Below, piece after piece: positions 39,274-51,163 of a stretch of DNA of 64,000 nt; the first letter of the stretch is position 1, and every line of letters starts with the position of its first letter. A program made the position numbers and the translations under genes. The stretch spans positions 10,690,464 to 10,754,463 of the forward strand of contig NC_039511.1 of NCBI RefSeq assembly GCF_003672135.1, in the 5' to 3' direction. This DNA comes from Ooceraea biroi. Lineage: Eukaryota; Arthropoda; Insecta; Hymenoptera; Formicidae. Below the pieces are notes generated by a model. That model made no database searches. It was not told where the DNA came from and saw nothing but the letters and a program-made list of their open reading frames with translations.

Positions 39274-39680
39274 ATACAGGGTGTCCTACTCCTTGCGGAT
39301 GAAGTCCTTACAAAAATAAGGCAATTTACAAAGGGGAGGAGAATTTATATATTGTGAAATTAATGTATTTAATTAACTTTGGTATATTTTTATAAAGAAA
39401 GCGAGAAAAGAGAGAGAGAGAGAGAGAAATTTACGTACAAATTTACACTTTTTGTAACAATATGTCATTTAAGAAGGTGATTGTTGAATTTGTGAATATG
39501 CTTTTGTATTTGTATTATTTTATTGCAAGTAGCGATCGAGAATCTCTTTTTTGAAAAAAAATGCCATTTTAATGGCTGTAATAAACTTTTGTCGATATTT
39601 CAGCAGAATTACGTATGAGAACAGGAATATTTGAAGAATTTATACGTTCAAACATCATTGATGGTGGGACACCCTATGTA
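39274..39680. mobile_element. MITE-like element with ACAGGGTGTCC-type terminal inverted repeats
   Basis: The left end reads TACAGGGTGTCC and the right end reads GGACACCCTATGTA, reverse complementary apart from a one-base insertion. The element of about 400 bp has no open frame of note and carries an internal GA run (39409-39427). Ends of the ACAGGGTGTCC type are, to my knowledge, common on short non-autonomous elements in hymenopteran genomes. The source transposase family cannot be named from this copy. Confidence 0.55.
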
Positions 39681-40162
39681 AAAATTCAGGAGGTATCAAT
39701 CACCTTGTACGTATGCACTCATCTTTCGTTTTAATCCGGCAAAGTGAAGTAGTCCCTTTTACTTAGAGTCTTGATGTATAGTAAGGTATATAGAGCGTTA
39801 GTTCAGCTAGCTTTTGCGTACTTTGGAAAATGTGCACTGTAATAAATACGTTCTCGGCGTCGTAAAAATATACGATGCAACGAGGCGTATGGACGGTATA
39901 AAACAAAAGTTGTCTACCAGTTTTAGAAAAAATTAAAATTTAGACGCATATACGTACATACACAAGAATAATTTCTTTTACATCTAGAAATTGATTGAAG
40001 ACTACATTTTACGATTATTTTTTTATGGGCAATTATTTTTTATTAGAATAAGAATCTACAGTTGTTATATTTATACTTATAATTATTAATTATGATTGTT
40101 ACCTGACTGTCTGTGTGTTACCAATTTTCACGGTTTTTGTAGAAAGAAAGAGAGAATAGATT

Positions 40163-40165
<3 letters not shown>

Positions 40166-40199
<34 letters not shown>
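40166..40199. repeat. (AT)n microsatellite
   Basis: Seventeen AT units without interruption. Confidence 0.95.
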
Positions 40200-40202
<3 letters not shown>

Positions 40203-41217
40203 TTTTTAAAAATCTCTGATAAATTGTACGAAAATCTTAGATGCAAACTTATCTAATACAAATTTTGCAAAATTGTTTTTGTCACGCTAAGATCTTCTTA
40301 CAACAAATTTACATGATGTCTCACAGATAGTCGATGATCCTGAGACGCGAGTCCGATTTATTATGCATCCGCATTCTGCAATCCGATTGGATCTTTACTG
40401 AATTATAGAGTAATCGTAACTGTTATCGTAACGCACCCGCTTTCCCGTTTCAATTACTGATCCATTATATTAATCGCTAGTGTGGCGTAGCATATAGTCA
40501 CGTGCAGATAAACTAACACTGTTGTGAAATTTCTATGTTTCGTTACGGTCGAGTCGCGAGGATTGCATCCAGTTTTACATTTTGCCACCATTAAATTTAC
40601 GCAGAAGAAAAGAATAAAAATTATATAATCTTCTCAAATATGTGAAAAAATTTCAAAATATTTCCAAGTAGCAAAGTTATGTCCATTTTTTTACATATTT
40701 TTCGTACATTTTTAAATCATAGTGTGTTCTTTCGCGAGTTTTATTCGTCGTAGCGAATCCTTGGATATCCAAGCATCGGAAGTTAAATCCTTCCAAAGAT
40801 GCAGCTTGCATCTGCGTTTATTGCCGGTGCAGCCCTTGCGATTCGATGACAGTAACGCCTTTATGTCTCGACAGGTGTTCAATAGTAAACGATTAGAGAT
40901 TTAGAAGTCATGCTAGATTAGACAATGAAACATAACAAGTGCTAGATGTCATAGAACGTTATGCTATAGTAACTCCACCGGCCCTCCCTCCTCTCTCTAT
41001 TTATCGCACTTGTGACTTTCCTGATGGAGGGATATAGTGTGTAGTTATTGTATGTTATTAGGCTAGTTATCGCGACTATATATATTAGATATATACTAGA
41101 GTCAATCGATCAGTTTGACGGAAGTGTATGCCGCAATAATATCGCTCTGATTTCGTTCGCTGTGTCTTTGTTACAGTGAGAAAGGCATTACTCGTTTATT
41201 GGTTGTTAAGCTTTGTT

Positions 41218-41223
41218 AATAAA
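41218..41223 (+). terminator. Candidate polyadenylation signal AATAAA
   Basis: AATAAA follows a T/G-rich stretch and precedes AT-rich DNA and the satellite array. It would be a plausible distal 3' end for a transcript coming from the left. Isolated AATAAA motifs are common in AT-rich DNA, so the call is weak. Confidence 0.2.
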
Positions 41224-41775
41224 ATATTACGAAATTTTACATTGAATTTCCGATGCGCTTTCCTTAACATCCCCCAAAAGGAACATATTCGTCTTAATAG
41301 AATGAAATCTTGTTGAAGCTTGTGCAATATTTTTGTGTAATATTTCATTTTAGAAATCGACATTTCTACTTAGTAAGAAAATATTTAAGTTGTCAAATTT
41401 TAAGTTATAAGTTTGGAATTTTTGTGTGAATATATTACAATTTATTGTACTTTAATCTTTAAAATGTTGATTTATAATTTTTTATAGTTAATTATATAAA
41501 ACTGCAGATATGTTAAATGATAATTAAAATCAACAATGAATATCGGTCAAAGAGTAATAATAAAGTAATAGATTTTCTAGTTAATTTCTATATTATTTAT
41601 GTAGTTTTAAATCAAAATTACGTCGTGCAATATTTTTTCCAAGTAATATAATTATTCACATAGTTGATCTCTATTTTATATAAGGTTCCGATTCAAGACA
41701 ATGTAAAAATTTCTTAATTCTGTTTGGAATTATACAATGTAGATCGCATAATAATAAATAAATTTCTACGGGCTA

Positions 41776-42250
41776 GAACTTTTTCATTTCTGGTTTTACA
41801 GGATTTTCAATAGCAGAGAACTCTAGGCAATATAAAAATTAATGATATCATCAACTCAGAACTCCTCTGAGAAGAAAAAAATTTTAAACTCGAGAACTTT
41901 TTCATTTCTGAATTTACGGTATTTTCAATAGCAGAGAACTCTAGGCAATATAAAAAATAATGATATCATCAACTCAGAACTCCTCTGAGAAGAAAAAAAT
42001 CTTAAACTCGAGAACTTTTTCATTTCTGAATTTACGGTATTTTCAATAACAGAGAATTCTAGGCAATATAAAAAATAATGATATCAACTCAGAACTCCTC
42101 GGAAAAGAAAAATCTTTTAAGCTCGATAACTTTTTCATTTCTAAATCTAAAGGATTTGCAATAGTCGGGAAATCTTGGTAATATGCCAATTAACAATATA
42201 AAAGTCTCAGACCTACTCGGAGTAAGAAAAAATTTCGAAAGGCTAAACTT
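41776..42250. repeat. Satellite-like tandem array, period about 118 bp, four units
   Basis: Units start with GAACTTTTTCATTTCTG or a variant at 41776, 41894, 42012 and about 42127, with a truncated fifth start near 42245. Spacings are 118, 118, 115 and 118 bases. Each unit also holds GAGAACTCTAGGCAATATAA and AACTCAGAACTCCTC. Units one to three are close to identical, and the later units are progressively diverged, as is usual at the edge of an array. The array ends about 425 bases before the DNAJC8 start codon, so it overlaps or abuts that promoter. Confidence 0.85.
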
Positions 42251-42675
42251 TTTCAAATAATTTAAAATAATATAATCACAGCGAAGCAAGATGTATGTGC
42301 TTAATACAATTTAATTTGAGTACAAATCAATCAATAAAGGTTTCGGTCTATTCGTTAGACCATCTTCAACGTATATCAGTAAACCATAAGCGAAATCAAA
42401 AATCCATATTAATAGTTACAACGGTCATTTGCAAAAATCTATTGATAGTCCATATCGCAATCCAAAATCCATGTTAGTTAGGACAATCATATGCAAATGT
42501 TTATTCATAAACCCAGTTAATAAATCTTTTCCAGTTAAAGAACTTTTTCAACTCGCAATTTTTGAATACCGATAAAGCAGATTATAGAATCATTTTATCA
42601 TCAGCTACATTGGATAAGAACGCAAGCTACCGCCAGACGGCGACATTGTCGAGTCCCGAGTCTTTAACAAATAAG

Positions 42676-44602
42676 ATGGCTGCTACCGATTCCAGTTTAC
42701 CTAGTGAAAATCCCGCCAAGAAAGAGGATGAATTCAACGAATTTTACTCAGAGGTACGCAGAATTCGATTGATCTCGGCGTTTCTCTGAACTCAGCGCCG
42801 TCGACGGACCATTAATCGCTTCTACGCTTTCGAGCAGTCACGTAAACAAACTCGAACCAGCAATTCCGATAATCGTCGCTTTATGCTCGAAATAAATTGA
42901 CAGCAAACATATTTCTTCATATTAATTCGTGTCCTCGTTGTTTTAAATAAGCGCACGTAATATTATCGCATTTCGCGAGTAATACTGCAGAAAATGGTGT
43001 TGATGTTGGTGTTCCTCCTAACCTATACCGACATGTTTGTATTTATTTCTCGTAATGTGCATTGCATTCTATTCACTACACGTCACTCTTTGCTAAACTA
43101 TTATTAGACATTATTGCGATAAGTATTTTGCCACTCTCCTTTAAATAGTTGTTTAACTTTAGATAACAGTGCAACGTCATTATCATTGCAGTGTCATTAG
43201 TGTCTGTTGGTTTCTGTTGACGATTTGTTTATATCAAGTAACAGGCATTATATTTCCTTGCATTCTTTTAATATAAAATTTATATTTGACAGCTTTACAT
43301 GTATTGACATGTACTTATATGAAATATTTAAAAAAATATAATCTTGCTAAAAGAATATAATCTAGCTAATATTCTTTTGTTACATTTCTGATATTCTCTT
43401 ATTAAAAATTCTCTTTACATAGGTCAAGGAAATTGAGAAAAGGGACTCTGTGCTAACCCCCAAACAACAAATCGACAGATTGTTACGACCTGGCTCATCC
43501 TACTTTAACTTGAACCCATTTGAAGTCCTGCAGATCGAACCAAACACAGGAATAGATGAAATCAAAAAGAAATACCGTCGTGTAAGTATCTATTTTTTCT
43601 GTGTCTGTGGAGTGAATACAATTTAAATTTTCTTTTATATTTCTTTTCGCAGATGTCAATCCTGGTGCATCCGGACAAAAATCAGGATGATGCCGAAAGA
43701 GCACAACAAGCCTTTGAAAGTAAGTCTAAGCCACAATTGACTAATATGTAGAGACATTTTCGTGTGGAATCGCGTCATATAAATATAAACATAATATAAA
43801 TAAATATAATATAAATATAAATATAATATAAATGATAATGAAATATCTCGCTGTTTCCAGTCGTTAATAAAGCATGGAAGACCTTGGAAAACGAGGAAAC
43901 CAGATCGAAATGCATGGACGTTATTGAGGAAGCGAAAGCCCGGACTGATCACATGGCAAGTAGTTAATTGTTTATTAATACTCCTAATTTTAGCTTTACG
44001 TCAAAGAAGCGTTGGACCAAGTCACGTTATATTTTCTCAATTTTAATTGTGTAATGTATAACATTGGATTTTAAAGATCGCGGAGAAGAAGAAGAAACAG
44101 AAAAAAGAGGGAAAATCTGAGAATGCGGTGCCAACGTTGTTGGAGGAAGAAACGGAGGAAGGTTACAGACACGCGGTTTGGGTGATGACGATGAAACTTT
44201 TCGCCGACATGGAGCGAAGAAGGTCGGTTTACAATATAAATTAAATTTAAATTCTATTTAATTAATATATTTGTTTTTTCTTCACTTAAATTCTGCCATT
44301 CGGCATTTAAACGTGAAGATTTATATTTCTCTCTTCTCTTGAACGGTCATTGTGCCTCTTGTTACAGGCGAGAATTGGCAACGAGAGACGCAGAGCAGCG
44401 CAAGAGAAAGCGCGAGGAAGAATTATCCGCGGAGGCTCAGGCCGCGCTGGAGCGCGAGTGGCAACGGAACTTCGAGGAATCCAGGCAATCACGCGTCGAC
44501 AGCTGGAAGGCGTTCCAGTCCGGCAGCAGTGCCACGAAGCAGAAGAAGGCGAAAAAATTGAAAGCCTTCAGGCCGCCGAAGACGAAGGCGGAGTCGCGAT
44601 AA
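42676..44602 (+). CDS. DNAJC8: DnaJ homolog subfamily C member 8 (complete, six exons, 259 residues)
   Basis: The exons are 42676-42753, 43423-43581, 43653-43719, 43861-43955, 44077-44222 and 44368-44602, and they join to one open frame of 259 residues. The family is about 250 residues long. The start ATG is in good context (AAGATGG) and matches the family's N-terminus before the conserved FYSEV segment. The J domain runs from about residue 50 (SSYFNLNPFEVLQIEP) through the HPD motif at residues 85-87 (SILVHPDKNQDDAERAQQAF) to about residue 120. After it comes a long basic/acidic helical tail with WVMTMKLFADMER and REWQRNFEESRQSRVDSW, then a Lys-rich end (KLKAFRPPKTKAE). DNAJC8 proteins are nuclear, associate with spliceosome components including SR protein kinases, and stimulate Hsp70 through HPD. 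The domain order and the C-terminal block make the assignment firm. Intron four uses a GC donor. Confidence 0.95.
43956..44076 (+). other. GC-AG intron in DNAJC8
   Basis: The donor reads ATG then GCAAGT and the acceptor reads TTTTAAAG. Only this donor keeps the reading frame: the nearest GT, four bases downstream, would shift the frame before the conserved Lys-rich block. All other introns of this gene have GT donors. Confidence 0.8.
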
Positions 44603-44686
44603 TCGTGGATTCTCCTCTGCCGGTCCTTCCACCTGCGATTTCCAGATTTACGGAATTTTCTGAGTTTAGTCGACTTGATACTTTAC

Positions 44687-44692
44687 ATTAAA
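44687..44692 (+). terminator. Candidate DNAJC8 polyadenylation signal ATTAAA
   Basis: ATTAAA lies 85 bases after the stop codon and is followed by a T-rich stretch. It is a common variant of the signal and gives a short 3' UTR. Confidence 0.45.
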
Positions 44693-47294
44693 GATTTTCT
44701 CGCAGCGTTAAGGTAGGGTAAGTGATTCAACACGGCGTAATACCGATCCGGCAGTGGACGCCTTGGATCACTCTGGCCGTTTGAATCGAAAGAAAAAAAA
44801 AAACATTGCGGTGCTTTATCTCCACTCGCAAGATCAGAGTTCCTCACTTTGGGCGTCCATTGCCGAATTAAGCGCGAAATTGAATACGGAAATTCGAGTT
44901 TCTAGGAGATATCGCATTAACGGTCGATTTCATCGATCTTCTGTGAACAAAACTGGCCATTGGGCAGGACCTGCAAGTGTATCCTTTTGTTTTTATCGGG
45001 GCGAAAAATTCTTGCTAGGGATCATCAAGTCACTTCTATTTTTGACAAGCCGAGACTTGACGCGCCGTCTTTGTTCGTCAATATGACTGTATTACGCTGC
45101 ATATATAATACTTCGTATAGCCATTGACACAGAAGTTTGTAGAAGTTTGGTGAAATCGGCGGCAAGTCCACTTTTCCGCTTAGACAACCGCGATTTGAGG
45201 CCAGAATGAGGATGTTAAAAATAGACGCCAGTGCTACGGGAAAGTAAGGTATTAGATGTGTGTCATTACAAGAGAGAGAGAGAGAGAGAGAAAACTGTGG
45301 AGACAAGGTTTAGCAATGGCACGAGCCATTTAACAAAGAATACGTATCTTTGTGACACGCGGTATACGTGATTGACTGACTGAATGCACCTACGTCTGCC
45401 TACGTGTGTGAAGTCACGCTGCTTATTTTGAAAACGACGTAAAAAACCACGTGCGAACAAATTATCTGTCTTGACTAGCGAGATGCATTTGCACGTGACT
45501 AAAAATCTGTTCAAGCATGTTGAAAATTTATCGAAATTTAGATTAATTTATGAAAGACACTTTACGCCGCCTTCAAAATACACGGCCTGATCGTGAGTCT
45601 TTTGTGCGTAAGTCTCGTGTCCCTTCGCAAAGTTTGACGATCAGGGAGCCTTACACGACTCGCATATGTAAAAAAAATCGGGAGGAAAAAAACTTTTCTC
45701 CAGTGCATTGTACATTCGCAATACGTCGTCGTTGCGTCAATAATTGTCAATTTTATAATCTACATGTGTCTCGTACTTTTACTATTAAACGTACGATTGT
45801 CCATCGTAGTGAAAGTACAGTTCGGTGTATGTCTATTCGGAAACTCAAAGGGTCTTCACAATGTCGTATTTTGCGAATGTAAATTGATATATGCAGAATT
45901 AAAATCGTAAAACTCGTGGAGTCATAGAGGGCATACGGAGACATTTATGTTTTTCATAACAACATATATCTAAGTTATTAAATATCTACTAAATATCTAT
46001 ACGAAATCTTGAATATCTAATGTTTAATCATTGAAATCGTTCATCAAATTTTTGATAGAAAATTTATAAAATATCACAAATTACAAGATACTTTTCTACT
46101 ACACAGGGAACATTTATTTCGTGGAATCGCAGGTTTGATTCTACAGCGATCGAGAATTCGAATTATCGTATTGCCAATCTCTCTCTCCATTTATTATATC
46201 AAATACGGTATTGCGACGGCTCTTTCCTCGTTTCGCGAATATCTCAATACGTAGCGTTGCGTCAACAATCGCAAAAGATCTATTGAGGGTAAAACCGCGT
46301 CGTTCGAACGTTGGATTTAACTATGAAGTGTGAATATATATATGTATGAATTCTTTCTAAAAAGACTGTTCTTTGCACATCGCCATGTCATGACTTCGAA
46401 CGTGATCATCTGTGGTATGTATATTATTATATATATAAATGCATTAAAGAATCTTCCATTGAATCGTGCGTTACGGCACACACCGCGACGCGAGATCTGC
46501 AATCGTGCATTGTGCGAAAAAAATGAATAGAACTGTTCTTATTCCACGCGTTGCAATCTTTGTAAAAAATATATCATATATACAGGGTATACCTAAGCTC
46601 CCGTATATTTTCTTTCGCCTGTTCAGATTCTTTAATCGGTTTGGAGCTGACAAAAAAACCGCAGGAAAGGAAACATCAAATTCGAATTTTAATTAATTAA
46701 TTAATTAAGGAATCTATAAATAAAACTATATATTGTAATGTCCTACTTTTCATATTCAATGTGTACATAATATCGCTAATTGCTTGCTGATCATGCAGCA
46801 ATCATGACAGCTTACTGTCACTTGTTATATACATTACAAGTGCAATATAATATAATATAAATTAAACTCGATATAAATTATAATATATAATATAAATTGT
46901 ACACACAAGAATAATATTTTATATATATACATATATCATTCACATAAATCGGAAGATAAATATACATAATATGTAATAGCTAATGTTTCACGTCGATCGA
47001 AATAGAATTTTATTTCTAATGAGGTAGAAATTTCTTATCAATATTCTTATTTTCGGCACTATTTACGTCGTGACGTCATACCATGACACAGGACACAGGT
47101 ATAGTATAAATGGATGGATGGTTCTACAAGGCACTCGGCACCCCAGGAAGCGCGCCGGTATCAACATTCCACGTCAGTATTACATCGCACGTGACGCTGG
47201 GCAGCACGTACGGACAGAAATTGCTAAGAAACTTTTTTGAAAATCGAGATTCGAGTAACTTGACCTGTTAAAAAAGTTGTCGCCGCGGTACAAC
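44693..47294. other. Intergenic region between DNAJC8 and the SLP gene
   Basis: No exon is supported. It holds a GA microsatellite (45271-45291), an isolated ACAGGGTATACC sequence near 46583 that resembles a transposon end without a partner, an AATT run (about 46686-46708) and AT-rich DNA. Its right end includes the promoter described separately. Confidence 0.45.
47105..47110 (+). promoter_or_regulatory. TATA box candidate for the SLP gene
   Basis: TATAAA lies 190 bases before the ATG at 47295, followed by locally GC-richer sequence. Transcription would start near 47135. A TCAGT, the arthropod initiator core, lies at 47174-47178, but that is too far from the TATA box to pair with it. Confidence 0.35.
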
Positions 47295-47392
47295 ATGAAG
47301 AATCGACAGGAAGTGGAAAGATACATAGACAAATTACTCGGAGTTCTTCAGAGAGTGGAAGATGTTCGAGGAAGGGAGCTGGTGAGGCTAAT
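47295..47392 (+). CDS. btsz: SLP gene, first coding exon (SHD1 helix, first half)
   Basis: The ATG has AAC in front and lies 190 bases after a TATA box. The exon encodes MKNRQEVERYIDKLLGVLQR and then VEDVRGRELVRL, and the donor GTGAGT follows the bases AT. From LGVLQR to the RLK of the next exon there are 13 residues, the same as I know from vertebrate SLP4-type proteins. The next downstream open segment (47845) is also phase-compatible, so splicing may branch here. Confidence 0.6.
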
Positions 47393-50300
47393 GTGAGTAT
47401 TGAATCAATAATGTTGAGTCTTTTGATCGAAGATACAGTAAGGACTGAGTAAAACTAAGGATTTTCAGCAAAATTCTATTTTATTCGAAAAATCTTATCA
47501 CATCTATCACAATATTATCACAATGTTATTACACATATATGAAATAATCTTATTACAATATAATGAATAATTGTTTAAAAAGGTATTATGTAATTTTAAA
47601 CGTGTCAGAACGATGACAAGTTGCTCATACTTCGCATGTACTGACTGGAAGACAAAATCAATTATTTTCTTTCGTTCTTCTATTAAATTTCTTACTACGG
47701 ACATTGATTCTCCTGACCTTTGCCGTTGTCTCGGCTTTACGATTTGTAAATATATTGTACTTTGACGATGAATACGCTTTACAGCGTAGTAAGCAATGCA
47801 TATGTTTTTTTTTTATCTATGACTAACACATTCTGTTATTGAAGAGAGCTGTTGGGCTATAAATATGAGAAGGAAACTTGTGACAAACTCGTAACAAAAG
47901 TAATAAATATGTCAATTATTTTCTATTTCGTTCTTTAATTTATTCCTATTTGGAATGTTAAGTAACTTGAGGATAAATTTTCTGAGAAATTGCAGTTAAT
48001 GCCAATGTTGGTCATTACTATCAGCATGATAGCATTGCTAAAAAAAGAGAACATCAAACTAATCGAGATCAATGCACCCTCATCGCGATTAAATACATTT
48101 CACGTAATTGCTTTACCATTCACGGACAGCACGCGACTGGAATTCAAAAAGCAATCCTGTGTGAACTCCTTATACTGACACGCGTATGAAACAAAAATAA
48201 TCCGATATCTCTAATTGCAAAAGAATCTGTAAATTAATTGAAGCAATTTTCGGAATGTGTATATTTATATTTCTAATAATTATATTTCTATTGCATTAAT
48301 TAATAAACTCACGGAATTCCATAAATCAATACTTAAGAGGCTGTAATTTATCTCTTTTAAAAAGTGATTGCTCGCACGTTCAGGCATTTATTCTTGAGCA
48401 AATCTGTACAGGATGGCTTTTGAGCGTGTATCGATGCATACAATGCATCCAGGGACCACTTACTGCACGACAACGCATCCCACGCGATGCATTTGCGCTC
48501 TCGTGACAGGTGTATGTACGTGGTCGCGGGTAGTGCGCAACAAGTAGCAATGCCTACCGCGTTTTCGTTGCAGCTTTCCTAGATATGTAGATGCGAGATG
48601 CATTTCCGTGCGGGTACCGCGAGGGAGATAGGGAGAGAGAAATCGCAAAACCGGCTGCGACAGTTTAGTCCTCGCGAGATCGAAACGAGAGGAATAAGAA
48701 GAAACCGAAAGTATTAAAAGATTGGCGTACTGTTACGCGTCCGGTGGTACAGTGTGTGCAATAAATGTAGACTATAAGAGAATAATTTGAGAGAAATCAA
48801 TTATTTAGATAGTAATTAATAAGTCATAGTAAGTATAGTAAGAGTAATCACAATAGAAAGATCACTTTCTTTAAATATATTAATTTTTTTAATATATATT
48901 GTTGGAACATAAATTGCCGATCACTTTTGCTGCATACTGCATATTTGCTCTTGTATTTAATTAATTGCAAACACATACACGCACACACACTTTGTGGTAT
49001 CAATTGGTAATTTATTTTTAACAACTAATCATGACATACACAATAGAATAAAATTGTTATTAGAAAATATAGAAATCGAGTTTCCTGCCATCCGACAGTC
49101 TTGAATAAGGAATAAATGTTATTATGTTAAATTGTAGCGGAAAATCGATACTTTATGTGGGTGAATCACGCGAGAGAAGTTGCAGGAATAACATTGACCG
49201 CAGGCTCAATAGAGACTCACAATCGGATTACTTCCTGCGACATTGCTATCCTTCTCTCGCTCCCGGACAGTTATTTAAATTATTCAGATATTCGCCTCCA
49301 GGCGATTTACGATAAAAAAAAGCGAATGCTTGATGATCTATTGACGTCACGCGTGCTGCACCGCTCGCGACCGACGAGATCATCGCCACTGGTGCATCGG
49401 AGGGTTCTAGATCATGTATATTTATGTAGAAGCAAAACATTTAAAATATTATATTTTACAAACTACTGACATGTGTTGACAAATTAATGTATTGAGTCTT
49501 TTAATAATATGAATTTAATTCTCAATATTGACGAAAAAGTGAATAAAAATATTTTAAGAAACTTAAGAAAGCGCGATGCAACAACAAAATACGTTGCAGA
49601 AATTTCGTCACGAAATATTGTTAGCTAACAAATGCTTTGTCAGCAGAGTTTGTTGGGTTATATCACGTTACATGACATTACTGAATATGAGAGAAAAGTC
49701 TTGTGTAATTGTAAAATATGCACACATAAGCAGAATTTAATATCTGAATCTACAAAAGTTTAATTATTTTACGTGTATGTAACGTGTATTTTATTTCATG
49801 TCACCTTAATGTTAATATAATGTTAAACTGACACTGTAATTTCATTTTGATCTTTCGAATTTCTTGGGTATCAGATTCCGTCATACATCACTGATCCCAC
49901 ACACTACGCAGGTATACGTTCACGCACGCTCACATACACGCGACCTCTCCCTGATACCAACGCATAGCTCCGGAGTCAGGTAAACGGCACCACACAGACA
50001 CGCGGGACCCAAGAATTCCGCGTGTGTATACAGAGAGAAGAAACGTGGCGCATCATTACACAGAGACGCATACAGTCAAGCATCACATGATCGTACACAT
50101 GCACGAGGGAAGGAACGCCGCTACACTTCACAATGGGGAACCGTGCTTGTATAATGTGCGTGCGCGCGAGTGGAAAACGTGATGTGGCGCTACACGCGCT
50201 TACACACACACACAGGTGGATGTCAAAGAACACGCCGCTCCAGTTGCGTAGATCACACACACACACACACACATGCCAAGTCCTCATATGTACATCCGCA

Positions 50301-51126
50301 GAATAGAAGGAAGGGAAGACCGCGCGCCAGCGCACGCACACATTCAAGCACAACCAGGTAGAACGCAAAGAGCAGGCCACACCAGTTTACACACACGAGG
50401 CACACGCGTATCAGGAGGCACTTCGCCTGTACGCGTACGAGGAAAAGAACACGGCATCCACACGGACAGGTGGAAAAAAACGACGTGTGCGTGCGTGTGC
50501 ACAGGTAAGACCGACGAGCGGCTCAGCGCGACACTCGTCTGGGTCTCAGTGAGGTGGTGTTCACCGCCGTGTGTGCAACTCTTCGTGGTTTCGCCGACCA
50601 CCGTCTCCTCCTTCTCCTCGTCCACCTCCTCTTGCTGTTGCTGCTGCCGCTGCTGCACCGCGGGTAGACCAGGTAGACGCGCGAGGGCGGATACCGGGAC
50701 CGGAGCTGAAGAACGGGCCCCGGATCGCTCTCTCGTAGCCTTGACGGGCGCCAGCCAGCCTGGACAGCAACCCGGCCTGGCCTGGCCTGGCCTGGCGAAC
50801 GCACGTGTGTTAATCGCGAAGTGAAGTGAGGAAGACTCTCTTGCCGCCTCTGCCTCTGTCTTCCTCTCAGCCACCTCGGGCTTCGGTGAAGTGTGCCGAA
50901 AAGGGATTCCTCCTGATCGCGGGAGGATCAGGATCGTGAGAAGGATTCCACCGGTTTCGAAAAAGGAGGAGTGGCACGATGCGCGATCGGTGATCCGGTG
51001 ATCGGTGCGCGGTAACGCGAGTGCCGACGATGTCGACGACAGACGTGGTCCGCATCGTGCAACAAGGAGCCACCACTGATGAGAACCAGCAGGGGTAATC
51101 TCTCTTTTTCTGTGTCTGTGCTTGGT

Positions 51127-51163
<37 letters not shown>

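Larger units (their letters stand above)
32670..41775. other. Long AT-rich non-coding stretch, possibly partly 3' UTR
   Basis: No supported exon on either strand. It holds a CA microsatellite (36309-36330), a 21-base tandem duplication of ACTTACGTGTTTACTACATTT (about 33919-33961), a CG run (38997-39010), a MITE-like element (39274-39680) and an AT microsatellite (40166-40199). A strong polyadenylation signal AATAAA occurs at 41218-41223, in front of an AT-rich tail. A long 3' UTR of the upstream helical-protein gene could reach this far, but nothing in the sequence proves it. Confidence 0.4.

Noticed and set aside
46583..46740. ACAGGGTATACC as the end of a second complete MITE
   Set aside because: No matching inverted end is visible within 1 kb, so only a partial resemblance can be stated.
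50273..50874. Overlapping long open frames on both strands in the 50-51 kb block
   Set aside because: The block is GC-rich and stop-poor, and translations in all frames are low-complexity (Arg, Pro, Ser, Thr). It reads as promoter and 5' UTR sequence.
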